A stretch of DNA of 49,369 nt from Lachnospiraceae bacterium UBA5899. GTDB lineage: Bacteria > Bacillota > Clostridia > Lachnospirales > Lachnospiraceae. The stretch's first letter is position 1. Each line of letters opens with the position of its first letter. Made by a program: the position numbers and the translations under genes. This document shows positions 15,117 to 23,882 of the stretch, one piece after another. The notes beneath the pieces were generated by a model. It saw nothing but the letters and a program-made list of their open reading frames with translations, had not been told where the DNA came from and did not search any database. Location of the stretch: contig DJEL01000029.1 of the NCBI GenBank assembly GCA_002432425.1, forward strand, positions 43,355 through 92,723. The letters run 5' to 3'.

Positions 15117-17419
15117 TATCCCACAGTCCTTTCTATGTCAATCACACTGTCAATCATACGCAGCTTTTCAATGATTTTCGTAAGCTCTTCCCTGCTTGTT
15201 ACCTCGAAGGAGAGCTGCATGGTGGCAATGCCCTGCTTGCTGGTACGGGTATTGACGGAAATAATGTTGATATCCCTCTCCGTGAACGCCTTGGACACAT
15301 CCGCTAAAAGACCGTTACGGTTGTTGGCGTAAATCTTGATATCCACAAAGAACTTGCCGGCATTTGCGGTCTCCGCATCCTGCTGCCAGTCCGCTTCAAT
15401 CAGACGGTAACGCTCCATTTCCGGCAGGCTTAATATATTCACGCAGTCCGTCCGGTGAATGGAAATGCCGCGGCCTCTGGTGACAAAGCCCACAATTTCA
15501 TCTCCCGGTACGGGGGAACAGCATTTGGAGAAACGCACGGACACATCGGTAATACCCTTTACGATGATACCGCTCTTGGAGCCGCGTTCGGAAGGCTTCT
15601 TCTGGGCATTTTCCGCAATGGAAGCCAGTACCTCTTCGTTGGTCAGCTCCTTCTTGTGGTCCCTCTCGTAATACTCCTGCATTTTGTTGACAATCTGGCC
15701 TTCCTTCAAGGCGCCGTGTCCGATGGCAGCCAGCACCGCATCCCAGTCGAGGAAGCCGTACTTGTGCTGGATAGCCTCCATATATTCGGGCTTTAACAAA
15801 TCGGAAAGCTGGATGCTTCTTGCCTTACAGTAGTTTGCCAAAAGCTCCTTGCCCTTGCCGATATTGTCTTCCTTAAATTCATTCTTGAACCACTGGTTAA
15901 TCTTATTTTTCGCCTGGGTGCTCTTTACGATTTTGAGCCAGTCCCTGCTGGGTCCCTTGGAGTTCTGGGATGTGATGATTTCCACCCGGTCTCCGTTTTT
16001 AATCACATAATCGATGGTGACTAACTTGCCGTTTACTCTCGCACCCACCATCCGGTTGCCCACGGCGCTGTGAATGCTGTACGCAAAGTCAATGGGCGTG
16101 GAGCCTGCTGGCAGGTTCTTGACATCCCCGCTGGGTGTAAAGCAGTATACGTTGTCGGAGAACAAATCCAGGTCGTTTTTCAGCAAATTCATAAACTCCC
16201 GGTTGTCGGAAGTGTCTCTCTGCCACTCCAGTATCTGCCGCAGCCAGGTAAGCTTCTCCTCTTCCTGTGTTTCCACCTTCTTGCCGTCGGAGGCTTCCTT
16301 GTACTTCCAGTGGGCGGCAATACCGTATTCCGCCGCTTTATGCATTTCAAAGGTACGAATCTGCACCTCGAAGGGCTGTCCCGAGCTGCCGATTACCGTG
16401 GTGTGCAGGGACTGGTACATATTTGCCTTGGGCATGGCAATGTAGTCCTTGAACCGTCCCGGAATGGGCTTATACATTTCATGGATAACACCCAGTGCGG
16501 CATAACAGTCCTTTACCGTGTCCACAATAATGCGCACGGCAAACAAATCGTAAATCTGGTCGATGGTCTTGTTCTGGTTCTTCATCTTTTTGTAGATGCT
16601 GAAGAAATGCTTGACCCTGCCGTCGATTTCCGCCTTAATGCCGGCATTTTCAATATGCTTCTTTACTTCCTGCACAATATTTTCAATGTATTTTTCCCGC
16701 TCGCTCTTTCGGACCGCAATCTTTTCCACCAAATCGTAGTAGGCTTCCGGCTCTAAGTATTTGAGCGCCAGGTCGTCTAACTCTACCTTTATTTTGGAAA
16801 TACCGAGTCTCTGGGCAATGGGGGAATATACCTCTAAGGTTTCTTTTGCAATTCTCTGCTGACTCTCCGGCTTCTGGTACTTTAAGGTACGCATATTGTG
16901 GAGTCTGTCCGCCAGCTTGATGATAATGACACGGATATCCTTTGCCATGGCAAGGAACATTTTACGCAGGTTTTCCGCCTGCATTTCCAGTCTGGCATCG
17001 CTTTCCGAACCGGTACCGCTGCTTAAGGGGATATTGGCAAGCTTGGTAACACCGTCCACAAGCTGCGCCACTTCCGCCCCGAATTCCTCGGTAATCTGTT
17101 CTTCCGTCATGACGGTATCTTCCACTACATCGTGCAGAATACCTGCCACGATGGTTTCCTTATCCATCTCCAAATCCGCCAGAATGATGGCAACATAAAG
17201 AGGGTGGATAATGTAAGGCTCGCCGGACTTTCGAAACTGTCCCTCATGCGCCTTGCTTGCCACCTTGTAGGCTTTTTCTATCATGGAAATATCGTCGGAA
17301 GGATGGTATTTTTTGACACGCGCAATTAACATCTGATAAAGTTCATCAGGTGTCATAAATTCCTTTAATGCCGTTATTTTTCCATCATCAAGAACCAATC
17401 CGTTTTTTTCTTCTGTCAT
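15116..17419 (-). CDS. rel: Bifunctional (p)ppGpp synthetase/hydrolase, RelA/SpoT family
   Basis: The 767-residue product has the long Rel layout. The HD hydrolase domain (about 45-195) has RKSGEPYIIHPL and the metal-binding HD in ILHDVVEDT (residues 96-97). The synthetase domain (about 235-350) has RFKDYIAMPKANMYQSLH; the RxKD signature is the type linked to bifunctional enzymes. A TGS domain lies near 430-495, then a helical/zinc-finger region (CCSPVPGDEIVGF) and a C-terminal ACT domain (about 690-767). It makes (p)ppGpp on starved ribosomes and degrades it otherwise. It follows apt by 30 bases. Both catalytic domains look intact. Confidence 0.95.
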   Translation of the reverse strand: MTEEKNGLVLDDGKITALKEFMTPDELYQMLIARVKKYHPSDDISMIEKAYKVASKAHEGQFRKSGEPYIIHPLYVAIILADLEMDKETIVAGILHDVVEDTVMTEEQITEEFGAEVAQLVDGVTKLANIPLSSGTGSESDARLEMQAENLRKMFLAMAKDIRVIIIKLADRLHNMRTLKYQKPESQQRIAKETLEVYSPIAQRLGISKIKVELDDLALKYLEPEAYYDLVEKIAVRKSEREKYIENIVQEVKKHIENAGIKAEIDGRVKHFFSIYKKMKNQNKTIDQIYDLFAVRIIVDTVKDCYAALGVIHEMYKPIPGRFKDYIAMPKANMYQSLHTTVIGSSGQPFEVQIRTFEMHKAAEYGIAAHWKYKEASDGKKVETQEEEKLTWLRQILEWQRDTSDNREFMNLLKNDLDLFSDNVYCFTPSGDVKNLPAGSTPIDFAYSIHSAVGNRMVGARVNGKLVTIDYVIKNGDRVEIITSQNSKGPSRDWLKIVKSTQAKNKINQWFKNEFKEDNIGKGKELLANYCKARSIQLSDLLKPEYMEAIQHKYGFLDWDAVLAAIGHGALKEGQIVNKMQEYYERDHKKELTNEEVLASIAENAQKKPSERGSKSGIIVKGITDVSVRFSKCCSPVPGDEIVGFVTRGRGISIHRTDCVNILSLPEMERYRLIEADWQQDAETANAGKFFVDIKIYANNRNGLLADVSKAFTERDINIISVNTRTSKQGIATMQLSFEVTSREELTKIIEKLRMIDSVIDIERTVG

Positions 17420-17449
17420 AGGTCATCGCACCTTTACCTGTAAGCTGTT

Positions 17450-17974
17450 TTATTTTCCTTCATAAATAATGGCAGATTCCATACGATACTTGGAAAGTCT
17501 TTCTCTGCCCTTTAAGCCTGCCAGTTCCATTAAGAATACCAGTCCTGCCACTTCGCCGCCCAGTCTTTCCACCAGGTGAATCATGGCTTCCGTGGTACCG
17601 CCCGTGGCAATCAGGTCATCCACGATGAGCACCTTCTGTCCGGGTTTGATGGCATCCTTGTGAATCTGGATGGTTGCCGTGCCGTACTCCAAATCATAGG
17701 TTTCTTCAATGGTTTCGCAGGGCAGTTTTCCTTTTTTGCGAATCAGTACAAAGGGCTTATGATTATTATAAGCGATGGGTGCGCCGAATATGAATCCTCT
17801 GGACTCCGCGCCCACTACCACATCATAATCGATGTCCTTAATCAAATCCTGCATGGTATCAATGGCAAGATGCAGACCGTCCGCATCCTGCAGGACACTG
17901 GTTACATCTCTGAAAATAATCCCTTCCTCCGGAAAATCCGGTATGCTTCTCACATATTCTTCCAATTTCTTCAT
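17450..17974 (-). CDS. apt: Adenine phosphoribosyltransferase
   Basis: The ATG at 17974 (MKKLEEYVRSIPDFPEEGI) is used, giving 174 residues, the usual size. The frame can be extended upstream, but that extension covers a clear promoter. It converts adenine and PRPP to AMP (purine salvage, cytosol). Visible motifs are GIIFRDVTSVL, VVGAESRGFIFG and the PRPP loop VLIVDDLIATGGT (about 120-132). GGAGG lies 11 bases before the start. It is the first gene of the apt-rel-MBL unit; apt next to rel is common in Firmicutes. Confidence 0.95.
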   Translation of the reverse strand: MKKLEEYVRSIPDFPEEGIIFRDVTSVLQDADGLHLAIDTMQDLIKDIDYDVVVGAESRGFIFGAPIAYNNHKPFVLIRKKGKLPCETIEETYDLEYGTATIQIHKDAIKPGQKVLIVDDLIATGGTTEAMIHLVERLGGEVAGLVFLMELAGLKGRERLSKYRMESAIIYEGK

Positions 17975-18029
17975 AACGCTTTCTGCCTCCTTCGTATTCC
18001 TTCTCTTTCCCTGTCTGAAAATAATAAAT

Positions 18030-18058
18030 ATTATAATATTTTTCCCACTAAAAGTCAA
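18030..18058 (-). promoter_or_regulatory. Strong sigma-A promoter of apt-rel-MBL operon
   Basis: Minus-strand TTGACT (18053-18058), 17-base spacer, perfect TATAAT (18030-18035), about 55 bases upstream of the apt start. It supports the short apt start and separates this operon from the membrane-protein trio. Confidence 0.85.
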
Positions 18059-18060
18059 AA

Positions 18061-18549
18061 CTACCGCACACTGTTTTGAAAATATTCGCCGTACCGGGCA
18101 TTCTGTGCGGGAAAAGCGGGATTTTCACAGATTTCTTTTAACTTCTGCTCCCATTCCGCCGCCTTGTCCCGGTACGCCTCGTTTTCCTCCGCCGCCTTTT
18201 TGTATAACGCGCAGTAATTTCTCGTCATATACATTTCGCAGCGTTCCCAGATATAGGAAAATTCCTCCTCATAATCATGGTTGACCTGCATGGACGCAAC
18301 GGCGCCGATATAGTCGCCCCTGCGCAGCTCGTACTCCACGCTGTCCATCCTGCCGGAAAGAGAACGCTCCTTCTCGGTTTCGTAGAGGTCTTTTGCACCG
18401 CTGATGCAGATTAACAGCAAAAACACCGTACACAGAAGGGAAATGCCGCAGACCGCAATCTTAAAACGTCTTTTGGTTTCGTCCTTCCATTTTTTACCGG
18501 CATACACATAAAAGGCTATGATTGCCGCGAGAAAAATGATAAATCCCAT
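18061..18549 (-). CDS. Uncharacterised membrane protein, third of a trio
   Basis: A 162-residue protein with two membrane segments (about 2-14 and 30-50) and then a charged helical domain rich in Tyr, Glu and Arg (YELRRGDYIGAVASMQ, YIWERCEMYMTRNYCALY). No catalytic motif is visible. Its ATG overlaps the stop of the upstream zinc-ribbon protein (TGATG). The C-terminal part has the same flavour of aromatic/acidic helices as the two upstream products, suggesting one extracytoplasmic or helical-repeat family. I do not recognise the family. Confidence 0.75.
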   Translation of the reverse strand: MGFIIFLAAIIAFYVYAGKKWKDETKRRFKIAVCGISLLCTVFLLLICISGAKDLYETEKERSLSGRMDSVEYELRRGDYIGAVASMQVNHDYEEEFSYIWERCEMYMTRNYCALYKKAAEENEAYRDKAAEWEQKLKEICENPAFPAQNARYGEYFQNSVR

Positions 18550-19211
18550 CAGTCCACGCCCTCCTTTTCACAGAGCCAGGAAACCGCCGCATCTCTTGAT
18601 GCCGTGCGCTGTTCATAGTCATCGGTGTTCCATTCTTTCGTCCGGTAAAAGTACCGGTATTCCTCCGGCAGCCCGACATAATCCGCAAAGAAAGTCTCTA
18701 AAAGCGCTGCCGCTTCTGCTTTTTCTTCTGCCCCTATTTTGTCGTCGTAAATCTGCTCAGCCAGATAAAAGCCATTCCTTACCAGGCTCTCCAGATAGTA
18801 CGTTTTCATCTCCGTCCCATCCGTTTTCGCCCCTATGTAATCGCTCATGCTCTCGATAAAATTTCCGTAATAATAATCATCCGCCTCAAAATCCTGCCGG
18901 TACTGTTCGGCAGCGGAGCCTGCTTTTGCCTCTTTTACGGCAGGGGACCTTTCACTCCATAAAAACATGAGAAAGGTGGAAAAGAACAGCACCACATTCA
19001 ATACCGCCGTAACCACAATAATTCTCATCAGCATTTTCCGGGTGAGCCACGGCAAATTCTTTTTTAAGATTTCGTCGCCCAGCGCCCGGTTTCTTTCTTC
19101 CTTCTTTCTTACCTCCTGTTCAAAGGCAATGCCGCTTTGATTTTCCCTTCCGCAGTAAGGGCATTTCGTGCTTTTGGCAGGCACTTCCCCGCCGCAATAC
19201 ATACATTTCAT
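18549..19211 (-). CDS. Zinc-ribbon membrane protein of unknown function
   Basis: The 220-residue product starts with a zinc ribbon (MKCMYCGGEVPAKSTKCPYCG: two CxxC pairs, residues 3-19). A basic/acidic helix, one membrane span (about 62-84) and a predominantly helical C-terminal domain with many Tyr, Asp and Glu follow. Orientation would place the ribbon in the cytosol and the helical domain outside (inference). SD AAGGCAC precedes the start. It sits five bases after its zinc-ribbon neighbour and overlaps the next gene by one base, so the three are one transcription unit, possibly with rseP. Confidence 0.8.
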   Translation of the reverse strand: MKCMYCGGEVPAKSTKCPYCGRENQSGIAFEQEVRKKEERNRALGDEILKKNLPWLTRKMLMRIIVVTAVLNVVLFFSTFLMFLWSERSPAVKEAKAGSAAEQYRQDFEADDYYYGNFIESMSDYIGAKTDGTEMKTYYLESLVRNGFYLAEQIYDDKIGAEEKAEAAALLETFFADYVGLPEEYRYFYRTKEWNTDDYEQRTASRDAAVSWLCEKEGVD

Positions 19212-19216
19212 GTGCC

Positions 19217-19936
19217 TTAAAAATTCTCCCTTGCCTTATTTTGAAAGAGTTCCTTATCCTCTTCGTTTCCGGTTTTTAAAAGCGCAATCATTTCATCGGT
19301 AAAACCGTGCTCCTTTAAGGTGTCCGAGAAGCCGGATAAAAGGGCTTCTATCCTGTCCTCGTTGCCTAAAAAGTTTCTATCGTTTACAGCTTCCTCACCT
19401 TTTTCGTAAGCCATTGTGCCGTAGGTCCAGATTTGTTCCGTAAAGCTGTCCACAAACTCCTTGTTTCCGTATTTCTCATAGTTTTCGATGTCTTCCGTGC
19501 AGTAGCCGATGTTTCTGTCCACATCCATGACTTCCCAGTACTTATCGTATTCATAGCCGTACAAATCATTTTTACGGCAGTATTCCCGCAAGGCATCGTA
19601 GTCCTCCGCCTCGTAATACGCCTCCAACTGCGTAAGCATCCTGCTTCCCCTATCGGCTTCCACGGCACTGTCAACCTGTCCTTTTATGACGGCAGCCACC
19701 GTTCCCACCACAAGCACTATCAGGATAATAAGCACCACGGCAAGCAGGGTCCGGGACCATCTTTTCAGGTGCTTTTTCGGCACCGTGGTTTCCATTTCCT
19801 TGGCTTCCGCATCGTAACTGCCTAAGATATGCTTCATTTCCCGTCCGGCGGCTTCCTTATTCTCCGTTCCGCAGTAGGGACACATTTTTTCCGTGTTTTC
19901 GTATTCGCCGCCGCAGCTTGCGCACTGTATCTTCAT
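19217..19936 (-). CDS. Zinc-ribbon membrane protein of unknown function
   Basis: The ATG at 19936 (MKIQCASCGG) is used rather than a TTG 33 bases upstream that would overlap rseP. The 239-residue product has a zinc ribbon (CASCGGEYENTEKMCPYCG, residues 5-23), a linker, a membrane span at about 67-90, and an acidic/aromatic helical domain (EAYYEAEDYDALREYC, GYEYDKYWEVMDVDR). The domain order is the same as in the next gene, so the two look like diverged paralogues. It starts 22 bases after rseP. A role in envelope stress or protein quality control near RseP is only a guess. Confidence 0.8.
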   Translation of the reverse strand: MKIQCASCGGEYENTEKMCPYCGTENKEAAGREMKHILGSYDAEAKEMETTVPKKHLKRWSRTLLAVVLIILIVLVVGTVAAVIKGQVDSAVEADRGSRMLTQLEAYYEAEDYDALREYCRKNDLYGYEYDKYWEVMDVDRNIGYCTEDIENYEKYGNKEFVDSFTEQIWTYGTMAYEKGEEAVNDRNFLGNEDRIEALLSGFSDTLKEHGFTDEMIALLKTGNEEDKELFQNKARENF

Positions 19937-19958
19937 ATCTTTCTCTCTTTCCGTACCA

Positions 19959-21038
19959 TCAATGAGCAAAAATATTGACTAAATCGTTAAAGAAAACAAT
20001 TACCATCAGCACCATAAAGAACACCAGTCCCGCAAAGTGTACGATGCCTTCTTTTTCGGGCGGTACCGGCTTTTTGCGGAATACCTCCACAATCAAAAAC
20101 ACCAGTCTGCCGCCGTCCAGCGCCGGAATGGGCAGCAGGTTCAGGATACCTAAGTTCACCGACAGCAACAGCACAATGTTGAACATATTGTAGAATACGG
20201 TCTTTAATCCGTAGCTTCTGGTGTTCTCGTAGGTTTTGCCCACCACGTTTACGGCAATGCCCACGGGGCCCGCCACATCCTGTCTGGAGAATTTGCCGGT
20301 AAGCATCATGCCCAGACTCTTGTAGGTGTTGACAACGCAGTACCGCATCTCATACCAGGCATATTTGAATACGGAAAGCCCTTTGGCATGGCCGTAGGTA
20401 CCGGTAATGCCAAGCATATAAGTGCCGTACTCCTCATTGTACGCCGGTGTCAGGGTTGTGGTTATTTTTTCGCCGTTTCTCTCGTACACAATTTTCATGG
20501 GGTTGCCGCCGTTTAGGTAGGCAATCAGGGAAATATCCTTAAACAGGTAGGTCCTTTCCCCGTTGATGCTTACAATCCGGTCGCCTTCCGCAAGTCCCGC
20601 CTGCGCCGCCGGACTGTTTTCCACCACACCGCTTATGGTGCTGGGTGCCGGGGATGCCATGGACACTAATATCACCGCTACCACAAAGGCTAAGATAAAG
20701 TTGAACACCGGTCCCGCCACCACCGTGGCAATTCGGGACCAGACACCCGCTTTGTTAAAGGAGCCTGCGTCCGACTCCGCTTCGGATTTTCCTTCCGCAT
20801 CGCTCTCCCTGCCGTCCTCGCCTTCAAACATGCAGGCGCCGCCGATGGGAAGCAGCCGCAGGGCATATATTGTATCCTTCCGCTTTACGGAAAGGATTTT
20901 CGGTCCCATACCCACGGAAAATTCCACAACGCGGATGCCGTTTGCCTTTGCTATGATAAAATGTCCGAATTCGTGGGAAAGCACCACAATTCCGAAAATA
21001 ATGATGAACCAGACTATGGTCATGAGCGTTACTTGCAT
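19959..21038 (-). CDS. rseP: Site-2 protease RseP (M50 family)
   Basis: This 359-residue membrane metalloprotease carries the HEFGH zinc motif in the first span (about residues 23-27), a PDZ domain (about 130-215, VENSPAAQAGLAEGDRIVSINGE) and the LDGG motif (about residue 308, IPALDGGRLVFLIVE). It performs intramembrane cleavage of anti-sigma factors or signal-peptide remnants. Between the first span and PDZ lies an acidic insert (EGEDGRESDAEGKSEAESDA) absent from short homologues. It lies 12 bases after dxr, the common dxr-rseP order. Confidence 0.93.
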   Translation of the reverse strand: MQVTLMTIVWFIIIFGIVVLSHEFGHFIIAKANGIRVVEFSVGMGPKILSVKRKDTIYALRLLPIGGACMFEGEDGRESDAEGKSEAESDAGSFNKAGVWSRIATVVAGPVFNFILAFVVAVILVSMASPAPSTISGVVENSPAAQAGLAEGDRIVSINGERTYLFKDISLIAYLNGGNPMKIVYERNGEKITTTLTPAYNEEYGTYMLGITGTYGHAKGLSVFKYAWYEMRYCVVNTYKSLGMMLTGKFSRQDVAGPVGIAVNVVGKTYENTRSYGLKTVFYNMFNIVLLLSVNLGILNLLPIPALDGGRLVFLIVEVFRKKPVPPEKEGIVHFAGLVFFMVLMVIVFFNDLVNIFAH

Positions 21039-21050
21039 ACTGTTCTGTCC

Positions 21051-22193
21051 TTACTGTTTTTGTTTGATATAGTCGTAAGTCCACTGCTCCGTCTGAAGGA
21101 TTTCCTCCACGGAAGGATTTACGATAAGTTTGTGAGCCTCCATACATTCTTCTATGAGCTCCGTAATCTTAAGATACCCAATTTTTCTGTCTAAAAACAG
21201 GCTGACTGCCATTTCGTTGGCGGCGTTGTAAACCGTGGGCATACTGCCGCCCGTCTCTCCCGCCCGGTAACCGAGTAAAAGTCCCCGGAAGGTATCCGTA
21301 TCCGGCTTTTCAAAAGTAATCCGGGAAAGCTCATAGAAATCCAGTCTTTTTCCGGGTAAAAATCTACGGTCCGGATAAAATAGGGCGTACTGGATGGGGA
21401 GCTTCATATCCGCCGTGCCGAGCTGCGCCATAATGCCGCCGTCCTCGTATTCCACCATGGAGTGGATGACGCTCTGGGGCTGCACCACCACCTGTATTTT
21501 ATCGTATGGAGTTTCAAACAGCCAGTGGGCTTCCATAACCTCCAGACCTTTGTTGACCAGTGTGGAGGAGTCGATGGTGATTTTCCGTCCCATGGACCAG
21601 TTGGGATGCTTTAAGGCATCCTCGGGTCTTATGTTTACCAGTTCTTCCCTCTTCTTTCCCCGGAATGGTCCGCCGGAGGCAGTCAGTAAAATCCTTGCCA
21701 GTCTTTCCTTCGGCTGTCCCTGCAGGGACTGGAAAATGGCGCTGTGCTCGCTGTCCACGGGAAGCAGGGGCACCTTTTTTTCTTTGATAAGAGGCATAAT
21801 GATGTGTCCGGCGCAGACCAGTGTTTCCTTGTTGGCAAGAGTTATGGTCTTTCCGGCGTTAATTGCCGCTATGGTGGGGCGAATGCCAATCATACCCACA
21901 ATCGCCGTGACCAGTACTTCTGCCTCGGGCAGGGTGGCTGCTTCGATTAAGCCGTCCATGCCGCAGGCTACCTTCACATCGGTGTCCTTTATTCTTGCCC
22001 GTAAATCCTCTGCCGCTTCCCTGCTCCACATCACCGCAAGTTTCGGGGCAAATTCCCTTATCTGTTTTTCCATCAGCTCCACATTTCTGCCCGCTGCCAG
22101 CGCCACCACCGATAAATCCGCATTGTTTCTTACGATTTCCAGTGTCTGGGTGCCAATGGAGCCGGTAGAGCCTAAAATTGCAATCTTTTTCAT
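21051..22193 (-). CDS. dxr: 1-deoxy-D-xylulose 5-phosphate reductoisomerase
   Basis: The product is 380 residues, the family's usual length. The NADPH-binding motif LGSTGSIGTQTLEIV lies at residues 6-20, LANKETLVCAG at about 119-129, and the metal/substrate site with DSEHSAIFQSL at about 145-155. The enzyme makes 2-C-methyl-D-erythritol 4-phosphate, the first committed step of the MEP isoprenoid pathway. IspH from the same pathway is encoded at 41.9-42.8 kb, and UppS upstream here consumes the products. A good GGAG precedes the start. Confidence 0.95.
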   Translation of the reverse strand: MKKIAILGSTGSIGTQTLEIVRNNADLSVVALAAGRNVELMEKQIREFAPKLAVMWSREAAEDLRARIKDTDVKVACGMDGLIEAATLPEAEVLVTAIVGMIGIRPTIAAINAGKTITLANKETLVCAGHIIMPLIKEKKVPLLPVDSEHSAIFQSLQGQPKERLARILLTASGGPFRGKKREELVNIRPEDALKHPNWSMGRKITIDSSTLVNKGLEVMEAHWLFETPYDKIQVVVQPQSVIHSMVEYEDGGIMAQLGTADMKLPIQYALFYPDRRFLPGKRLDFYELSRITFEKPDTDTFRGLLLGYRAGETGGSMPTVYNAANEMAVSLFLDRKIGYLKITELIEECMEAHKLIVNPSVEEILQTEQWTYDYIKQKQ

Positions 22194-22239
22194 AGCCTGT
22201 ATTTCTCCTTCACCGTTTTACGGGAAAAGCTTTTTTCTT

Positions 22240-23094
22240 TTATAAAAACAGTACCGTCAGAAAATAAATCATGGGTGCTGTGACAATCACACTGTCAAAC
22301 CGGTCCATAATACCGCCGTGCCCCGGAATTAACTTACCGTAGTCCTTGATTTCATGGTTTCTCTTGATGGCGGAAGCTGCCAGGTCTCCCACCTGACTCA
22401 TAACGGCGCCCACCATGCAGATAACGGTAATCACAATCGTGACCCGTTTATCCGGGAATACATTTTCTACCACAAATACGGCATACAGCGCCGCAATAAG
22501 GCCCGCTCCCACTACGCCGCCGATACAGCCCTCTAAGGACTTCTTCGGACTTAAAACCGGGAATATTTTCTTTTTTCCGATGAGCATTCCCACCACGTAA
22601 GCACAGGTATCGCAGCCCCAGGAGCTGATTAAAATAAGCCACACAATGTATTTGCCCGCTTCCTGCTCCCTTGTCAGATAGATAAAGGAAAGCATCACCG
22701 GCGCATACAAAAAATTAAAGACATTCGCCATAATCTGCTCGGAGCAGTACTTCGGAAAGCGCACCACATACAAAAGCATGCTAAGCATAAACACGCCGAT
22801 GACGGGAATAACCGCATACAATACGTTTCCCATGGACATGGCGGCATCTCCTTCTTCCACTGCCGGGAAGAAATACAGTACCGCATAGTAGGCAAGAATA
22901 CCGATAATGCCCACGATTTCCAGTGCGTTTATTTTTTTATCCTTTTCTTTCACGCCTACCGCACGGCAGAGCTCCAGATAGCCTGCTATGGAGATAAACA
23001 CGGAAATGCCGAGCAGTATCTCTCCGCCGGATATAAAGGCTAAAAGGGCTATCGCCACCAGTACAATTCCGCTTATGAGTCTTGTTACAAACAT
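22240..23094 (-). CDS. cdsA: Phosphatidate cytidylyltransferase
   Basis: This 284-residue protein has about eight hydrophobic spans and the CdsA signature near the C-terminus, read as SAIKRNHEIKDYGKLIPGHG followed by GIMDRFDS (about 240-270). The Lys, Asp and Gly-His-Gly-Gly residues of the motif are intact. It makes CDP-diacylglycerol from phosphatidate and CTP at the membrane, the branch point for phospholipids. It lies only 2 bases after uppS. Confidence 0.95.
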   Translation of the reverse strand: MFVTRLISGIVLVAIALLAFISGGEILLGISVFISIAGYLELCRAVGVKEKDKKINALEIVGIIGILAYYAVLYFFPAVEEGDAAMSMGNVLYAVIPVIGVFMLSMLLYVVRFPKYCSEQIMANVFNFLYAPVMLSFIYLTREQEAGKYIVWLILISSWGCDTCAYVVGMLIGKKKIFPVLSPKKSLEGCIGGVVGAGLIAALYAVFVVENVFPDKRVTIVITVICMVGAVMSQVGDLAASAIKRNHEIKDYGKLIPGHGGIMDRFDSVIVTAPMIYFLTVLFL

Positions 23095-23096
23095 CT

Positions 23097-23813
23097 CTAC
23101 TCCTCCTTTACAAGGCCATATCTTCTGTCTCTTTTAGTATATGCCTCTACTGCTTTTTGTAATTCTTCCTTTGAAAAATCCGGCCAGGGAACCGGGGTAA
23201 AGTAAAGCTCCGAGTAGGTAAGCTGCCACGGCAGGAAATTGGATGTGCGCAGCTCGTTACAGGTACGGATTAACAAATCGGGGTCGGGAAGCCCTGCCGT
23301 ATCCAGATGGCTGTTTATGGTTTCTTCCGTAATATCCCCCGGATTTAAGGTGCCTTCCTTTACTTCTTCCGCTATCTTTTCCATACACCGACGGATTTCA
23401 TCCCTGCCGCCGTAGTTGATGGCAATCTGGAAATGCAGGCCGGTGTTGTCCTTTGTGATTTCCTCCAGCTCCGCAATTTTGTCCTGAATTTCCCGGTCCA
23501 GTCTGGTCTTGTCGCCGATGACACGCACGCACATATTGTTTTTCGTGGCGCGCTTGATGCAGTTTTTCATATAGTTGCTGAGAAGCTTCATCAGAGTGTC
23601 CACTTCGTCCTGCGGCCGGTTCCAGTTCTCTGTGGAAAACGCATACACCGTCAGGTACTGTATGCCCATGTTGTACGCAATTTCACAGATATCCTCCACG
23701 GTTTTGGCTCCCTGCACATGTCCGTAGCTTCTGGGCATTCCTTTGGCTTTCGCCCACCTTCCGTTACCGTCCAAGATAATGGCTACATGATTCGGTATCT
23801 TTAATTCGTCCAT
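23097..23813 (-). CDS. uppS: Undecaprenyl (isoprenyl) diphosphate synthase
   Basis: The product is 238 residues. The cis-prenyltransferase signature is present: VAIILDGNGRWAKAKGMPR with the catalytic Asp (about residue 14), FSTENWNRP (about 70), and near the C-terminus the substrate region RTCNELRTSNFLPWQ followed by YSELYFTPVPWPDF. It makes the C55 lipid carrier for peptidoglycan and wall glycans. It starts after GGAGTACCGGG and is tightly coupled to cdsA. A strong hairpin lies between frr and this gene. Confidence 0.95.
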   Translation of the reverse strand: MDELKIPNHVAIILDGNGRWAKAKGMPRSYGHVQGAKTVEDICEIAYNMGIQYLTVYAFSTENWNRPQDEVDTLMKLLSNYMKNCIKRATKNNMCVRVIGDKTRLDREIQDKIAELEEITKDNTGLHFQIAINYGGRDEIRRCMEKIAEEVKEGTLNPGDITEETINSHLDTAGLPDPDLLIRTCNELRTSNFLPWQLTYSELYFTPVPWPDFSKEELQKAVEAYTKRDRRYGLVKEE

Positions 23814-23851
23814 CCCGGTACTCCTTTTTTGAAAGTCATAGATGCAACCAA

Positions 23852-23875
23852 AGGGCAGGTCGCAGGACCTGCCCT
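23852..23875 (-). terminator. Strong hairpin between frr and uppS, weak T tract
   Basis: AGGGCAGGTC (23852-23861) pairs perfectly with GACCTGCCCT (23866-23875) around a 4-base loop. On the minus strand it is followed by TTTGGTT only, so it may be a partial terminator, a processing site or an mRNA stabiliser rather than a full stop. Confidence 0.55.
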
Positions 23876-23882
23876 CTTTCCG

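Noticed and set aside
16070..16756. Plus-strand open frame of 228 codons
   Set aside because: It lies fully inside rel on the opposite strand, and the rel product is a complete, well recognised enzyme. The frame is a shadow of rel codon usage.
17975..18058. Longer apt product starting at 18058
   Set aside because: The extension is translated from a clear promoter (TTGACT-17-TATAAT) and has no family similarity; the ATG at 17974 has an SD and gives the usual length.
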